Made by a program: the position numbers and the translations under genes | The notes under the pieces: generated by a model | Seen by the model: the letters and a program-made list of their open reading frames with translations, nothing else | Databases searched by the model: none | What the model was told of the DNA's origin: nothing | NCBI GenBank assembly: GCA_031271965.1 | Contig: JAISUS010000017.1 | Coordinates: 1 to 64,000, forward strand | Reading direction: 5' to 3' | From: Prevotella sp. | GTDB taxonomy: Bacteria > Bacteroidota > Bacteroidia > Bacteroidales > Dysgonomonadaceae | DNA: 64,000 nt | Shown: positions 17,240 to 26,401 of the stretch, piece after piece | Position numbering within the stretch: position 1 is the first letter of the stretch | Layout: each line of letters starts with the position of its first letter

Positions 17240-17710
17240 TCTATAAAAAGAAAATAATTTTTATTTACAACACAACTATAGTGTCATTTCGCAATACGAT
17301 ATTAGGGCACCAATATTGTAAACATAAAAAGTCACACTATTGTTTGAGTATTTTTCAATTCTACTCCTTTTACATAATTTTCAATAAAAGAATATCAAAT
17401 TTACCGACATATCATTAATAAGTTGCCTTTTATCTTTATCAGACACTTAGGATTGTTTCTTTCTTTCGAAGAAAAGTAAAATAATCCATCATAGTGCCAC
17501 TACTCTGGAAATATAAAGAGGAATAAACCCGCTATATCTATAGTAAACAATCTTTATCTTATAAAGTTAACCGTTTTACAAAAATACTTTTTAAAATGGA
17601 ATAAAGAAATTACTCCTTATATTTATTTAAAGTTATTATCTAAAACAAGATCAAATATTTACTCTTAAAGAATAAAAGGCTATATTTACAGATCGAAATA
17701 TCATAAAAAT
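17240..17710. other. 471-bp AT-rich intergenic region
   Basis: No gene is visible. A short perfect hairpin TTTCTT-tcg-AAGAAA lies near 17458-17473, and a -7-like TATATTTA (17681-17688) sits 22 bp before the downstream start codon. Nothing else stands out. Confidence 0.5.
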
Positions 17711-18847
17711 ATGAAAAGAGTATTTGTAAGCGGATGCTATGATATGCTACATAGTGGGCATGTAGCATTTTTTGAAGAAGCCTCAACATACGGAGAACTA
17801 TATGTGGGAATAGGATCAGACAAAACTATCAATGAACTAAAAGCTCGAAGAACCATAAACAACGAACAAGAACGCCTGTACATGGTAAAAGCCCTGAAGT
17901 CGGTTAAAGATGCCTGGATAAATCAGGGTAGTGGTATTATAGACTTTATCGAAGAAATAAAAACTTTAAAGCCTGACATATTTTTTGTAAATAGTGATGG
18001 CCATAGTGCTCTGAAAGAACAACTATGTCAAGAGTTAGGTATAGAATATTTGGTAAGTCAACGTATTCCCCATGCAAACCTCCCCATACGCTCGACAACT
18101 GCGTTACGCGAGGAATGCCGGATACCATACCGAATCGACCTGGCCGGGGGATGGCTCGATCAACCCAATGTTAGCTCGTTATGCCCGGGCCCGGTTTTAA
18201 CAATATCTATAGAACCCGACTATGAGTTCAACGACCGCAGTGGAATGTCTACCAGTTCTCGGAAAAAAGCAATAGAATTATGGCAGATAGATATTCCGGC
18301 CGGAGATAAAGAAAAATTAGCAAAAACACTTTTCTGTTATGAAAATCCTCCGGGAACAAAATATGTAAGTGGTTCGCAGGATGCTCTAGGCATTGTACTT
18401 CCCGGATTAAACAAATTACACTACAACGGAGGGTTTTGGCCATCCGAAATAGAGCGTATACTTGATAGTGACACTTTAACCTGGTTAGAAAAACACTTAT
18501 GGCTTATACCTCTATATCCACGTCATAGCGACTATGATGTGCTTTGCGAAACAAACATTATAGCAGAAAATGCAAAAAAACTCAGTGATGCAGCAGTAAA
18601 TACATGGAATGCGATCAAAGATAAAGACATACAGAAGTTCGGAAAATCGTTGCGAGAAAGCTTTGAGGCACAGATATTGATGTATCCTCATATGGTAACA
18701 ACTGACATTCTGAATGTCTTAAAAAAATATAAAGACCAAGCTTTGGGTTGGAAACTTAGTGGAGCAGGCGGAGGAGGGTATTTTATATTGGTCAGCAATA
18801 CCCCTGTTGAAAATGCCATTCAAATAAGGATACGAAAGCCTGATTAA
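17711..18847 (+). CDS. Cytidylyltransferase-like domain fused to a GHMP-kinase-like domain
   Basis: Residues 1 to about 135 are a nucleotidyltransferase of the CTP:glycerol-3-phosphate/HldE type, with the nucleotide motif HSGHVAFFEEA and a later IRSTTALRE. Residues from about 140 to 378 look like a GHMP kinase: RIPYRIDLAGGWLDQ is the substrate-binding motif and GWKLSGAGGGGYFIL the C-terminal glycine motif. The expected ATP loop PxxxGLGSSAA is degenerate (PPGTKYVSGSQDA), so kinase activity is uncertain. A bifunctional kinase and nucleotidyltransferase would activate a sugar to a nucleotide sugar, as in the GDP-heptose and GDP-fucose pathways. No other sugar-nucleotide gene lies nearby. The 3' end overlaps the convergent M23 gene by 4 bp. 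Confidence 0.8.
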   Translation: MKRVFVSGCYDMLHSGHVAFFEEASTYGELYVGIGSDKTINELKARRTINNEQERLYMVKALKSVKDAWINQGSGIIDFIEEIKTLKPDIFFVNSDGHSALKEQLCQELGIEYLVSQRIPHANLPIRSTTALREECRIPYRIDLAGGWLDQPNVSSLCPGPVLTISIEPDYEFNDRSGMSTSSRKKAIELWQIDIPAGDKEKLAKTLFCYENPPGTKYVSGSQDALGIVLPGLNKLHYNGGFWPSEIERILDSDTLTWLEKHLWLIPLYPRHSDYDVLCETNIIAENAKKLSDAAVNTWNAIKDKDIQKFGKSLRESFEAQILMYPHMVTTDILNVLKKYKDQALGWKLSGAGGGGYFILVSNTPVENAIQIRIRKPD

Positions 18848-20532
18848 TATTTAAACATATATTCATAATTACTGATATTTCCGGCCCTATCTACAGCCGT
18901 AAATATCAGTTTATGATTTTGCCCTTTTTTCAATCTTTTCGCATCGAATTTATAAGAGTAAACGGAAGATTTCACATCATTTTCAAACAATACATAATCC
19001 CCATCTATCGTCCCTTTGGAGGAATGAATACCGCTCTTATTATCTGACAGTTTAACCTTTACTTCCGCATTCTTCACCCACCGGAGAGGTTGTACAGGTG
19101 TGATTACGGGCGCTTCAGTATCTATACTTACAGCATAACTATGTCCCAGATCACGGATACGAGCTTTCATCACACCATTCTCGTATATTCCCCCAACCCA
19201 TGATTCTTTAGAACCATCAATTCGAACCACACCATACTGAGACTTATTGGTTGCGGTGTCTTTCTCAAGAGGAACAGACATTTCAGAATAGTTATGCAAA
19301 GGGACATGCACATCGTTTACATCATAAATATCTGATAAATACTTTTCAGATGGTTTGTTTTTTAAAATAAAACAAAGGTCATCATATAAGTAATTCTTAG
19401 GTATAGACAAAGAAAATCGTCCGGTTGTGAAATTATTATCCATATCCCATTTCATCTGTTGCATACACCTTTTCTTTTGAGGAATAGTCTGTTCTCTGCC
19501 TTTCACGCAAAAATTATATGCAGCCTGATTTCCATATAAATCTTCCAATTCGCAACGAAGATTATATATGCGCTCCTCCTTGATGTCTATATATCCGTTA
19601 TTGATAGTCTTATAAATCTGTAGTTTATTGCCCGGTTCAACAAACATCTTTTGATAAAAGATTCTCCTTTTCACCCAGTATTCATAATCTATGAGGCTAT
19701 TTATCATCCTTGTAGTACTGAAATCGACATTCGCGATATCCGAAGAATATATTTCTGTACCATCGCAAAACAAACGGACTTTTTTCACCCCATATATATT
19801 GGTTGTACCATTCATTCTATCGTTAGCATATACGCCAAAACCTATCACACCCCATACTTCCACGGTATCTTTGATAGGTGAATATGCCCCATCCTTCAAA
19901 ACAGATATACTTCTTCTGGCGGGATCACGGCTAAAATCTGCCGCACCTTTCTCATTTACAGGGTATACGGCAATTCCCTTTATCTGAGGCGGCTGTGTAT
20001 CCCTTATCATATCTTTATAATAAATCAAAGGATCAACAACCTTTTGACTTTCATCATCTCTTATTTCAAAGTGAACATGAGGCCCGCCTGAAGATCCGGT
20101 ATTTCCGCTATATGCAATCAATTCACCTTTTTTTACTGGGAGTAAATCTTTCTCTACTTTCAAATCGACGCTGAAACTTTCCTGTTCATACTGTTTCGTT
20201 CTCACATACTCCGCCACTTTCGGCGCAAATTTATTTAAATGTCCACACACACTTGTCTGCCCTGTGGTGGTATGTGTAACATATATAGCTAAGCCATAGC
20301 CTGAAGGAGAAACAGATATCCGGGATATATAACCATCAGCTATGGAATAAACCGGTTTGTTAATAACGCCTGCTGTTTTCAGATCAATGCCAGAATGAAA
20401 ATGATTTGGACGTAGTTCTCCGAAATTAGCACTCAGCACAATAGGTATATCAAGAGGCGATCTATATTGATCTTGTGCAATTATATGATTAAAAGAAGAT
20501 ATGTAAAGTAGAAATACAATAAATTTTCTCAT
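18844..20532 (-). CDS. M23-family (LytM) metallopeptidase, secreted
   Basis: The 562-aa product has a signal peptide (MRKFIVFLLYISSFNHIIAQ). Its LytM zinc peptidase domain (about 25-190) contains HFHSGIDLKT, which supplies the His and Asp ligands, and the later HVHFEI. The remaining 370 residues are beta-rich and probably two or three immunoglobulin-like domains (PVITPVQPLRW ... KLSDNKSGI ... TAVDRAGN near the end). Such proteins cut peptidoglycan peptides or activate amidases. The open frame begins eight codons earlier, but the ATG at 20532 gives a clean signal peptide. It is convergent with the nucleotidyltransferase fusion. Confidence 0.92.
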   Translation of the reverse strand: MRKFIVFLLYISSFNHIIAQDQYRSPLDIPIVLSANFGELRPNHFHSGIDLKTAGVINKPVYSIADGYISRISVSPSGYGLAIYVTHTTTGQTSVCGHLNKFAPKVAEYVRTKQYEQESFSVDLKVEKDLLPVKKGELIAYSGNTGSSGGPHVHFEIRDDESQKVVDPLIYYKDMIRDTQPPQIKGIAVYPVNEKGAADFSRDPARRSISVLKDGAYSPIKDTVEVWGVIGFGVYANDRMNGTTNIYGVKKVRLFCDGTEIYSSDIANVDFSTTRMINSLIDYEYWVKRRIFYQKMFVEPGNKLQIYKTINNGYIDIKEERIYNLRCELEDLYGNQAAYNFCVKGREQTIPQKKRCMQQMKWDMDNNFTTGRFSLSIPKNYLYDDLCFILKNKPSEKYLSDIYDVNDVHVPLHNYSEMSVPLEKDTATNKSQYGVVRIDGSKESWVGGIYENGVMKARIRDLGHSYAVSIDTEAPVITPVQPLRWVKNAEVKVKLSDNKSGIHSSKGTIDGDYVLFENDVKSSVYSYKFDAKRLKKGQNHKLIFTAVDRAGNISNYEYMFKY

Positions 20533-20688
20533 CCAGTCCGCGTTATTAATAAACACAAAAATAACTGTTTCTTTCTATTATAACAAAGGGTACAGATAAA
20601 CGACAAAAAAATAATAGATAAAACATCCCTGAAAATCAACTATATTCAAAACCTGAATAAAGATTTATTAAAAAAATCAACCCAAATA

Positions 20689-20719
20689 TTTGCAGATAAT
20701 CAAAAATGAATTACCTTTG
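20689..20719 (+). promoter_or_regulatory. Promoter for tRNA-Glu and rpsT
   Basis: TTTG (20689-20692), a 19-bp spacer and TACCTTTG (20712-20719) give a perfect Bacteroidetes promoter, 50 bp upstream of the tRNA. Confidence 0.8.
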
Positions 20720-20769
20720 CATCCGCAATCGAGGGATAAAAGCTGCAAAAACAGAACAACCCGCAAGAT

Positions 20770-20841
20770 GGCCCATTCGTCTATCGGTTAGGACGCAAGA
20801 TTTTCATTCTTGAAAGAGGGGTTCGACTCCCCTATGGGCTA
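20770..20841 (+). tRNA. tRNA-Glu (anticodon TTC)
   Basis: A full cloverleaf can be drawn. The acceptor arms are GGCCCAT and ATGGGCT (one G-T pair), the anticodon stem is CAAGA/TCTTG with loop TTTTCAT (anticodon TTC), and the T arm is GGGG-TTCGACT-CCCC. The discriminator base is A and no CCA is encoded. The gene is 72 nt and lies 38 bp upstream of rpsT; the two are likely co-transcribed. Confidence 0.95.
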
Positions 20842-20879
20842 CGGAAATAATAAATAACAAAAAATAAGGATTAGTCATC

Positions 20880-21131
20880 ATGGCAAATCACAAATCAGCA
20901 GAAAAGAGAATCAGACAAGCAGAAGTAAGACGCTTGAGAAATAGATATGTAGCCAAAACTACTCGTAATGCCGTGAAAAAATTCCGCGCATTAACAGACA
21001 AGGAAGAAGCTCAAAAGCAATATCCGTCAGTATGTTCTATGTTGGACAAATTGGCTAAGAAGAATGTCATACATAAAAACAAAGCAGGCAACCTAAAATC
21101 GAAATTAGCTGCTCACGTGCATTCTCTGTAA
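20880..21131 (+). CDS. rpsT: 30S ribosomal protein S20
   Basis: The 83-aa basic, helical product begins [21 protein letters not shown] and contains [26 protein letters not shown], both diagnostic for bS20, which binds the 5' domain of 16S rRNA. The length is normal. It follows tRNA-Glu by 38 bp, and a strong terminator lies 33 bp after its stop, so tRNA-Glu and rpsT form one short unit. Confidence 0.97.
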   Translation: MANHKSAEKRIRQAEVRRLRNRYVAKTTRNAVKKFRALTDKEEAQKQYPSVCSMLDKLAKKNVIHKNKAGNLKSKLAAHVHSL

Positions 21132-21164
21132 AACAGAACACTAATAAACCATTATAAAAACAAA

Positions 21165-21196
21165 AAAGGCTAAGCTTTAATAAAGTTTAGCCTTTA
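21165..21196 (+). terminator. Terminator after rpsT
   Basis: AAAGGCTAAGCTTTA pairs with TAAAGTTTAGCCTTT with one G-T pair and is followed by a T-rich run. Confidence 0.8.
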
Positions 21197-21244
21197 TTCA
21201 TTTCATTATTTTTAGTAAAAATATCAGATATATAATAATACGAA

Positions 21245-21276
21245 TTTCTCATATTAATAAAAAAGTATTTCCTTTG
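21245..21276 (+). promoter_or_regulatory. Probable promoter of the S41 peptidase gene
   Basis: TTTC (21245-21248), a 20-bp spacer and TTCCTTTG (21269-21276) match the promoter consensus with one mismatch in each box. The ATG is 27 bp downstream. Confidence 0.45.
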
Positions 21277-21303
21277 CGTAAAATAAATAAAGAATATCAT
21301 AGA

Positions 21304-23034
21304 ATGAACAATAAAATAGCTGCAATCGTTCTGACATTTCTACTCGTCGGAATAGGACAAGTCCAATCTCAAAACAATCCTGATAAAAACAAACAGCAAC
21401 AACGCTACTTCGACATAAACAAGAACTTGGATATATTCAATTCGGCTCTGCGTGAAATAGACCTGTTTTATGTAGACAGCATTGATGTAAGTAAAGCTGT
21501 ACGCACGGGATTGGATAATATGCTTAATACTCTTGACCCTTATACAGAATACTTCAACGAAGAAGAAATGAAGGAATTCAACACCCAAATTACCGGTGAA
21601 TATGCAGGAGTAGGAGCTGTGATTTCGTACAAAGACAATAAAGTCACAATTATAGAACCATACGAAAACAGCCCCGCAGCGAAAGCCGGATTGAAAGCTG
21701 GAGATAAAATCTTATCTATAGATGGAAAGGACATGACCAAATGTGACGAAGTAGAAGGAGAAGCATATGGCCTTACACTAAACAGCTATGTTAGCAACAA
21801 TCTAAAAGGGCAGCCGGGAACAACTATTGAAGTTACCGTAGAACGTCAGGGCGAAAAAAAACCTGTTACCCTGAAAATTACCAGAGAAAAAATATCCATA
21901 GATATCATACCTTATTATGGAATGGTAAGTCCAACCACCGGATATATCAACTTCTCCACTTTTACCGATAAAATATCCTCGGACATAAAAAGCGCTTTTC
22001 TTGACTTAAAGAAACAAGGGGCAACATCCATCATCATTGATGTAAGACAAAACGGAGGAGGTGTTCTGGAAGAGGCTGTACAAATAGTGAACCTGTTCGT
22101 ACCAAAAGGAAAGATAGTCGTATCTACAAAAGGTAAGCTTAAACAACTGGATAGAACATACCGTACGACTCTAGAGCCGAATGACACTGAAATACCACTG
22201 GTAATATTAACAAGTCGCTCTTCTGCTTCAGCATCGGAAATACTAGCAGGGTCGCTGCAAGATATGGACAGAGCAGTGCTGATAGGAGAACGCACATTCG
22301 GCAAGGGGCTTGTACAAACACCCCGAGAAATGCCTTACGGAGGTGGATTAAAAGTTACCACATCCAAATACTATATACCTAGTGGAAGATGTGTACAAGC
22401 AATAGACTATTCGCATCGCAATGCCGACGGAAGTGCAGCTCGTACTCCGGATAGCCTTACTACAGTATTTTATACAGAGGCCGGAAGACCGGTAAGAGAT
22501 GGTGGGGGTGTTACTCCCGATATAACTTTAGATGAAGTAAAAACTCCTACAATTACATTTTATCTGACTAACCAGTATATCGTTTTTGATTGGGTGAATA
22601 ATTGGGTGCAAAAACACAAAACAATCAGCAGACCCGAGAGTTTTTCTATTACAGATCAGGACTATGACGATTTCAAAGAATTTGTCAAATCGAAAGACTT
22701 TCAATATGACCGTATAAGTGAAAAATCAATGGCTTCACTAAAGGAAGTTATGGAATTTGAAGGCTATATGAAGTATTCCGAAGCTGAATTTAAAGCTCTG
22801 GAGGCAAAGCTTGTCCCAAATCTGGACAGAGATATGGAAACTTTCAAGGAACCTATCACACGGCTAATTAACTCAGAAATAATCAAAAGGTATTATTTCC
22901 AAAAAGGTGTTGCAAAATATGATCTGCAGCACGATAGGGAAGTTGCTAAAGCTATAGAAGTATTGAGTGATCCACAATTGTATAAGGCTACTCTTTCTGC
23001 ACCGATTAAGGCAAAAGAGACTATTAAAAATTAA
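21304..23034 (+). CDS. S41-family C-terminal processing peptidase (CtpA/Prc-like)
   Basis: The 576-aa product has a signal peptide (MNNKIAAIVLTFLLVGIGQVQSQ). A PDZ domain lies at about 85-175 (GEYAGVGAVI ... AGLKAGDKILSIDGK). The S41 protease core carries the catalytic Ser, the middle Ser of SSASASE, and the general-base Lys in FGKGLVQT 25 residues later. QNGGGVLEEAV is the oxyanion region. A helical C-terminal part of about 170 residues follows. It should act in the periplasm on protein C-termini. The open frame starts ten codons upstream, but 21304 gives the better signal peptide. Confidence 0.93.
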   Translation: MNNKIAAIVLTFLLVGIGQVQSQNNPDKNKQQQRYFDINKNLDIFNSALREIDLFYVDSIDVSKAVRTGLDNMLNTLDPYTEYFNEEEMKEFNTQITGEYAGVGAVISYKDNKVTIIEPYENSPAAKAGLKAGDKILSIDGKDMTKCDEVEGEAYGLTLNSYVSNNLKGQPGTTIEVTVERQGEKKPVTLKITREKISIDIIPYYGMVSPTTGYINFSTFTDKISSDIKSAFLDLKKQGATSIIIDVRQNGGGVLEEAVQIVNLFVPKGKIVVSTKGKLKQLDRTYRTTLEPNDTEIPLVILTSRSSASASEILAGSLQDMDRAVLIGERTFGKGLVQTPREMPYGGGLKVTTSKYYIPSGRCVQAIDYSHRNADGSAARTPDSLTTVFYTEAGRPVRDGGGVTPDITLDEVKTPTITFYLTNQYIVFDWVNNWVQKHKTISRPESFSITDQDYDDFKEFVKSKDFQYDRISEKSMASLKEVMEFEGYMKYSEAEFKALEAKLVPNLDRDMETFKEPITRLINSEIIKRYYFQKGVAKYDLQHDREVAKAIEVLSDPQLYKATLSAPIKAKETIKN

Positions 23035-23202
23035 AATATAAATTAGTGGAGACAAGATAACAGATTATCGGCAAACTATTAAAGACGGAGAATGCTTATA
23101 AAGAACTGCCTTGTAAAACATCCTGAAGTAAAATATTAACATCAGATTTGGTTATATCAGCCAATATAGGTATTTTTATCCTGAAATTGTAACAAACTTT
23201 TT

Positions 23203-23670
23203 ATGAGCAAAGTAATCATTAATTCTTATCAGGATTTTGAACAATACGTAGGCAAAGAAATCGGCACTTCCGAATATTTAAAAATCACGCAAGATCGCAT
23301 AAATAAATTTGCCGAAGCAACTTTAGATTATCAATGGATACACGTCGACGAAAAAAGGGCTAAAGAAGAAAGTCCGTTTAAAAGCACAATAGCGCATGGT
23401 TATCTGATGGTATCTATTCTTCCATACTTATGGGATCAGATAATTGAAGTAAATAACATTAAAATGCTCATAAACTACGGAATTGAAAAGCTAAAATTCA
23501 ATCAACCTGTAATTGCAGGCAATGAAGTACGCCTAAATGTAAAACTGGCGTCCTTAGTTAATCTTCGAGGCATAGCAAAAGCAGAACTAAAAGTTGTTCT
23601 GGAAATTAAAGACTCCCCTAAAAGTGCACTGGAAGAGACTGTTATTTTCCTATATCACTTTAACAACTAA
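23203..23670 (+). CDS. MaoC-family (R)-specific enoyl-CoA hydratase-like protein
   Basis: The 155-aa product is a single hot-dog-fold MaoC dehydratase. The hydratase motif ATLDYQWIHVDEKRA holds the catalytic Asp and His (about residues 46-51), and STIAHGYLMVSILP is the conserved helix around the thioester site. It probably hydrates trans-2-enoyl-CoA or a related thioester. It is monocistronic: a 168-bp gap lies upstream and a strong terminator begins 30 bp downstream. Confidence 0.9.
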   Translation: MSKVIINSYQDFEQYVGKEIGTSEYLKITQDRINKFAEATLDYQWIHVDEKRAKEESPFKSTIAHGYLMVSILPYLWDQIIEVNNIKMLINYGIEKLKFNQPVIAGNEVRLNVKLASLVNLRGIAKAELKVVLEIKDSPKSALEETVIFLYHFNN

Positions 23671-23699
23671 TAACCGGTAATTCGAATATTATATAATAT

Positions 23700-23733
23700 G
23701 AGGCTGTTCTATGTGGTATAGAACAGCCTCTTT
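23700..23733 (+). terminator. Terminator after the MaoC-like gene
   Basis: GAGGCTGTTCTAT pairs perfectly with ATAGAACAGCCTC across a five-base loop and is followed by TTT. Confidence 0.85.
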
Positions 23734-23914
23734 AGCGGTATTTGAATGTGGCATAAACCACTATTTATCCAATGTTAAGATAGATCGGAGGCAGCTTGTA
23801 TTAGAACAATATACGCTTGTATAATACCGCTAACAGGATGTAAAACAAAACGGTAAAAATTATTATTTTTTCTCATACATTTGTTATAGTTTAACGACGA
23901 GGCTACAAATCACA

Positions 23915-24063
23915 ATGTCTTTCATAATTTCAACTGCTCATTTAATCCTATCGACAAAATAGTAGAGCTATACAATGAGAAAATAGAGTGATACGAACGC
24001 ATATTAAAAACAGAAAAGGAAAAAGCTGATTTACTTGAACAATTATTAAAAAACAAGGAATAA
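23915..24063 (+). pseudogene. Remnant of an XRE-type helix-turn-helix regulator
   Basis: In the frame ending at the TAA of 24061-24063 the sequence reads NPIDKIVELYNEKIE, stop, YERILKTEKEKADLLEQLLKNKE. This is the coiled-coil C-terminus typical of Bacteroidetes XRE regulators. A TGA at 23989-23991 interrupts it. The DNA-binding N-terminal half is absent or unrecognisable. The left boundary is approximate. Confidence 0.55.
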
Positions 24064-24066
24064 TCC

Positions 24067-24097
24067 AATATGTGTAAACACGGCATTTACACATATT
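24067..24097. repeat. Perfect 12-bp inverted repeat
   Basis: AATATGTGTAAA (24067-24078) and its exact complement (24086-24097) flank CACGGCA. The palindrome starts 4 bp after the regulator remnant. It could be an operator, a recombination site or an RNA hairpin; there is no T-run. Confidence 0.6.
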
Positions 24098-24145
24098 TAA
24101 CTAATATAGCTGAACTATTTGGCTGCTAATCGGGTTATAGTATTG

Positions 24146-24211
24146 TAGTTTTGTAAAGTTTGTGTTAAGGTATAAGAGAGCCTGCGGTGTGACACTGCGG
24201 ACTCTTTTTTT
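24146..24211 (+). ncRNA. Candidate short transcript: promoter block plus terminator hairpin
   Basis: TAGTTTTG (24146-24153) fits the -7 consensus. It is followed by AAAGTTTGTGTTAAGG and, 8 bases later, by a hairpin (24178-24210) with two G-U pairs and one mismatch that ends in seven T. If initiated here, the transcript would be about 50 nt. The first 27 bases of the block recur nearly unchanged on the minus strand at 53354-53382, again before a hairpin. It may instead be a conserved 3' end of the decayed regulator gene. Confidence 0.35.
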
Positions 24212-24258
24212 ATGTAACGTATATTTTCAGTAAAAGTAACAAACCCAATTACCGTATA

Positions 24259-26238
24259 CTATTGGCTCAATCTATCTATAAGTTCTTCCCCCAGCTTGGT
24301 CTTAGCCTCAATATGCTGTAATATAGCTTTTACAAATGCATTTTCCTCAAATACTCCACGTACTTGATCGAAATCCACTTTTTGTTGATATCGGTCTCCA
24401 TCTACACCAAATCCGGTACGCGAAGAAAGTGAGAACTCCTTCTTGGCATCCTCATAAATCATCTTATCTAAATCTACAACAGCTTCATTCCATCTCTTAA
24501 TAATCGAAATAACATCTTCAGAGGTAATTGTATCTATCGAAACTCCGAAATACTGTTGTATCTTATCCCAGGCCCAAGTCCATTCCAATGAATAATAACT
24601 TTTATGAAGCTCGACAAAGACATTATTTATTGTTTCAACATCATTTATATCACCGGATTCAATTTGATTTATCAAAGATTCTATTTCTGATCGCGGTGCT
24701 AACAATCCCCCGATATCACTCCATTCGTTTAATCCGACAGATGTATCAGGATTCAAACAATTCCTGATCTCTTCATTGCTTTTACAAGAACAATTAGACA
24801 AACGTGAAATAATAGAGTTACCTAAAAACTTAATAATAGCCATATTGTACAGGACTACCCCCTTTTTAAGGGACGTACCCTTGATCCGGCAACTCTGATA
24901 TGTATAGAAAGCAGAAGTCTCGCCACAAGTATCTTGTAAGCCATTCAATATATCTATAGCCTTAAACATTTTCTGAACAGTATAAGGGCTTAATAAATTG
25001 AAATTGATCTGATCGAATTTCTCCGGATCTTTACGATTGTCCCGCTTTGGAAATTTTTGAGCATCACGGATAGTACCTACACTCCGTAGATTTACGCCCG
25101 GCACAAGTATCGATTCATTTTTATCTTCTATCAGATAAGAGAATGGCATATCAGAAGTATCCGTGTTATGATAATGGCGCCCCATTATTAATGAAAACGC
25201 ACCAATACGGGCAGGCCACAATACATACGAATTACTGGTCGTTTTTCCTCCTCTCTCAACTATTCCCTGATGTATCGGTCCCAATTTGTACATATGGTTA
25301 CTCTGATTAGATCCGGACCCGGCATTCATAAAAGAAAACATACCGGCAATGAGTAACGTGGATTTATGATGTGTAACGGTATAAGGCCCGGCAAACAAGG
25401 CACAGGCTTCACCATTTTCCCCCTGGCAGTTACTAAAGAACAAAGAATCGCTTGCCGAATAAGTATGTCCCAATTGACAGGATTGGCCTACAAAACAACG
25501 CGTAAGCATTGTTCCGTCCTCAACGCGCGATCCTGAACAGATTATAAAATCGTATGCCATCACACTATATCCGATATGGATTGGTGCATATCGGTTACTA
25601 TTGATACTTCCATTCTCGAGGTGTCTTACTCCCTCTATTTCGGCACAATCTCCTATATTGACATTTTTTATCGCTCCTGCATTTACAATAGCAACATCAT
25701 TACCTACTGTTCCGATCGAGGAGGTTTGTTTTTCAGCATAACTGTGCACCATATCCTGCATTTTCTTTATTAAAACAGGACGATGACGATAAAATGACAA
25801 AATATAAGCAAAATGAGCACTAAGCTTATCATAAATCAAAACTTCGCGACCTCCTGTTTCGTTCAATACTGACACCTCCACACCATTGCCAAAAGCAGAT
25901 TCACCCTCTACATAAAGGTGGTGTATATTCTGAATCCTGACATTATTACCGATGCGGTAATTCGCTATGTAGTTCTGAACATTTTCGATTAATACGTTAT
26001 TGCCAATTTCACAGTTATGCAAGCAAGCATGATTTATTCCTGAATGTTTTTTCAAACCTCCGGAAAGAGTGAAGTATTCTTCAAAAACTCCGAGTTTTAT
26101 TTTCCCCGAAAAAGTCACAGATTTGATATATTCAGGAGAAAAATCAGGATTCACTGTTATATCCTCCCAATTCTCACACATGCAGCCATTATGGGTAAGT
26201 TTCTCTATTTCAAGAGAAGTTAAATTTCTATAAGTCAT
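24259..26238 (-). CDS. DUF4954 family protein with left-handed beta-helix
   Basis: The 659-aa protein has many hexapeptide-like turns (IGNNVLIENV, IGNNVRIQNI, VGNDVAIVNAGAIKNVNIGDCAEIEGV), so much of it should form a left-handed beta-helix like GlmU or other acyltransferases. The C-terminal third is helical. It matches the DUF4954 family of Bacteroidetes and spirochaetes in length and motifs; no activity is established. The open frame extends 35 codons further upstream, but MTYRNLTSLEIEKL at 26238 is the better start. It is divergent from lipA, 163 bp away. Confidence 0.82.
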   Translation of the reverse strand: MTYRNLTSLEIEKLTHNGCMCENWEDITVNPDFSPEYIKSVTFSGKIKLGVFEEYFTLSGGLKKHSGINHACLHNCEIGNNVLIENVQNYIANYRIGNNVRIQNIHHLYVEGESAFGNGVEVSVLNETGGREVLIYDKLSAHFAYILSFYRHRPVLIKKMQDMVHSYAEKQTSSIGTVGNDVAIVNAGAIKNVNIGDCAEIEGVRHLENGSINSNRYAPIHIGYSVMAYDFIICSGSRVEDGTMLTRCFVGQSCQLGHTYSASDSLFFSNCQGENGEACALFAGPYTVTHHKSTLLIAGMFSFMNAGSGSNQSNHMYKLGPIHQGIVERGGKTTSNSYVLWPARIGAFSLIMGRHYHNTDTSDMPFSYLIEDKNESILVPGVNLRSVGTIRDAQKFPKRDNRKDPEKFDQINFNLLSPYTVQKMFKAIDILNGLQDTCGETSAFYTYQSCRIKGTSLKKGVVLYNMAIIKFLGNSIISRLSNCSCKSNEEIRNCLNPDTSVGLNEWSDIGGLLAPRSEIESLINQIESGDINDVETINNVFVELHKSYYSLEWTWAWDKIQQYFGVSIDTITSEDVISIIKRWNEAVVDLDKMIYEDAKKEFSLSSRTGFGVDGDRYQQKVDFDQVRGVFEENAFVKAILQHIEAKTKLGEELIDRLSQ

Positions 26239-26376
26239 ACAATTTTCTAAAATAAGGGGTCTAGGGTTCAAATTACAGCAAAAATAATAAAGATCTTTTT
26301 CCGTACAAATTTGTTCTGTAAATAAAAGATAACCTTTTTTCACCGATTATAGAACATTTATTAACGATCGATGGTT

Positions 26377-26384
26377 TATATTTG
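26377..26384 (+). promoter_or_regulatory. -7 promoter element for lipA
   Basis: TATATTTG is a perfect TAnnTTTG match 17 bp upstream of the lipA start codon, predicting a very short leader. Confidence 0.55.
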
Positions 26385-26401
26385 TATTTAAATAGTACAT
26401 A

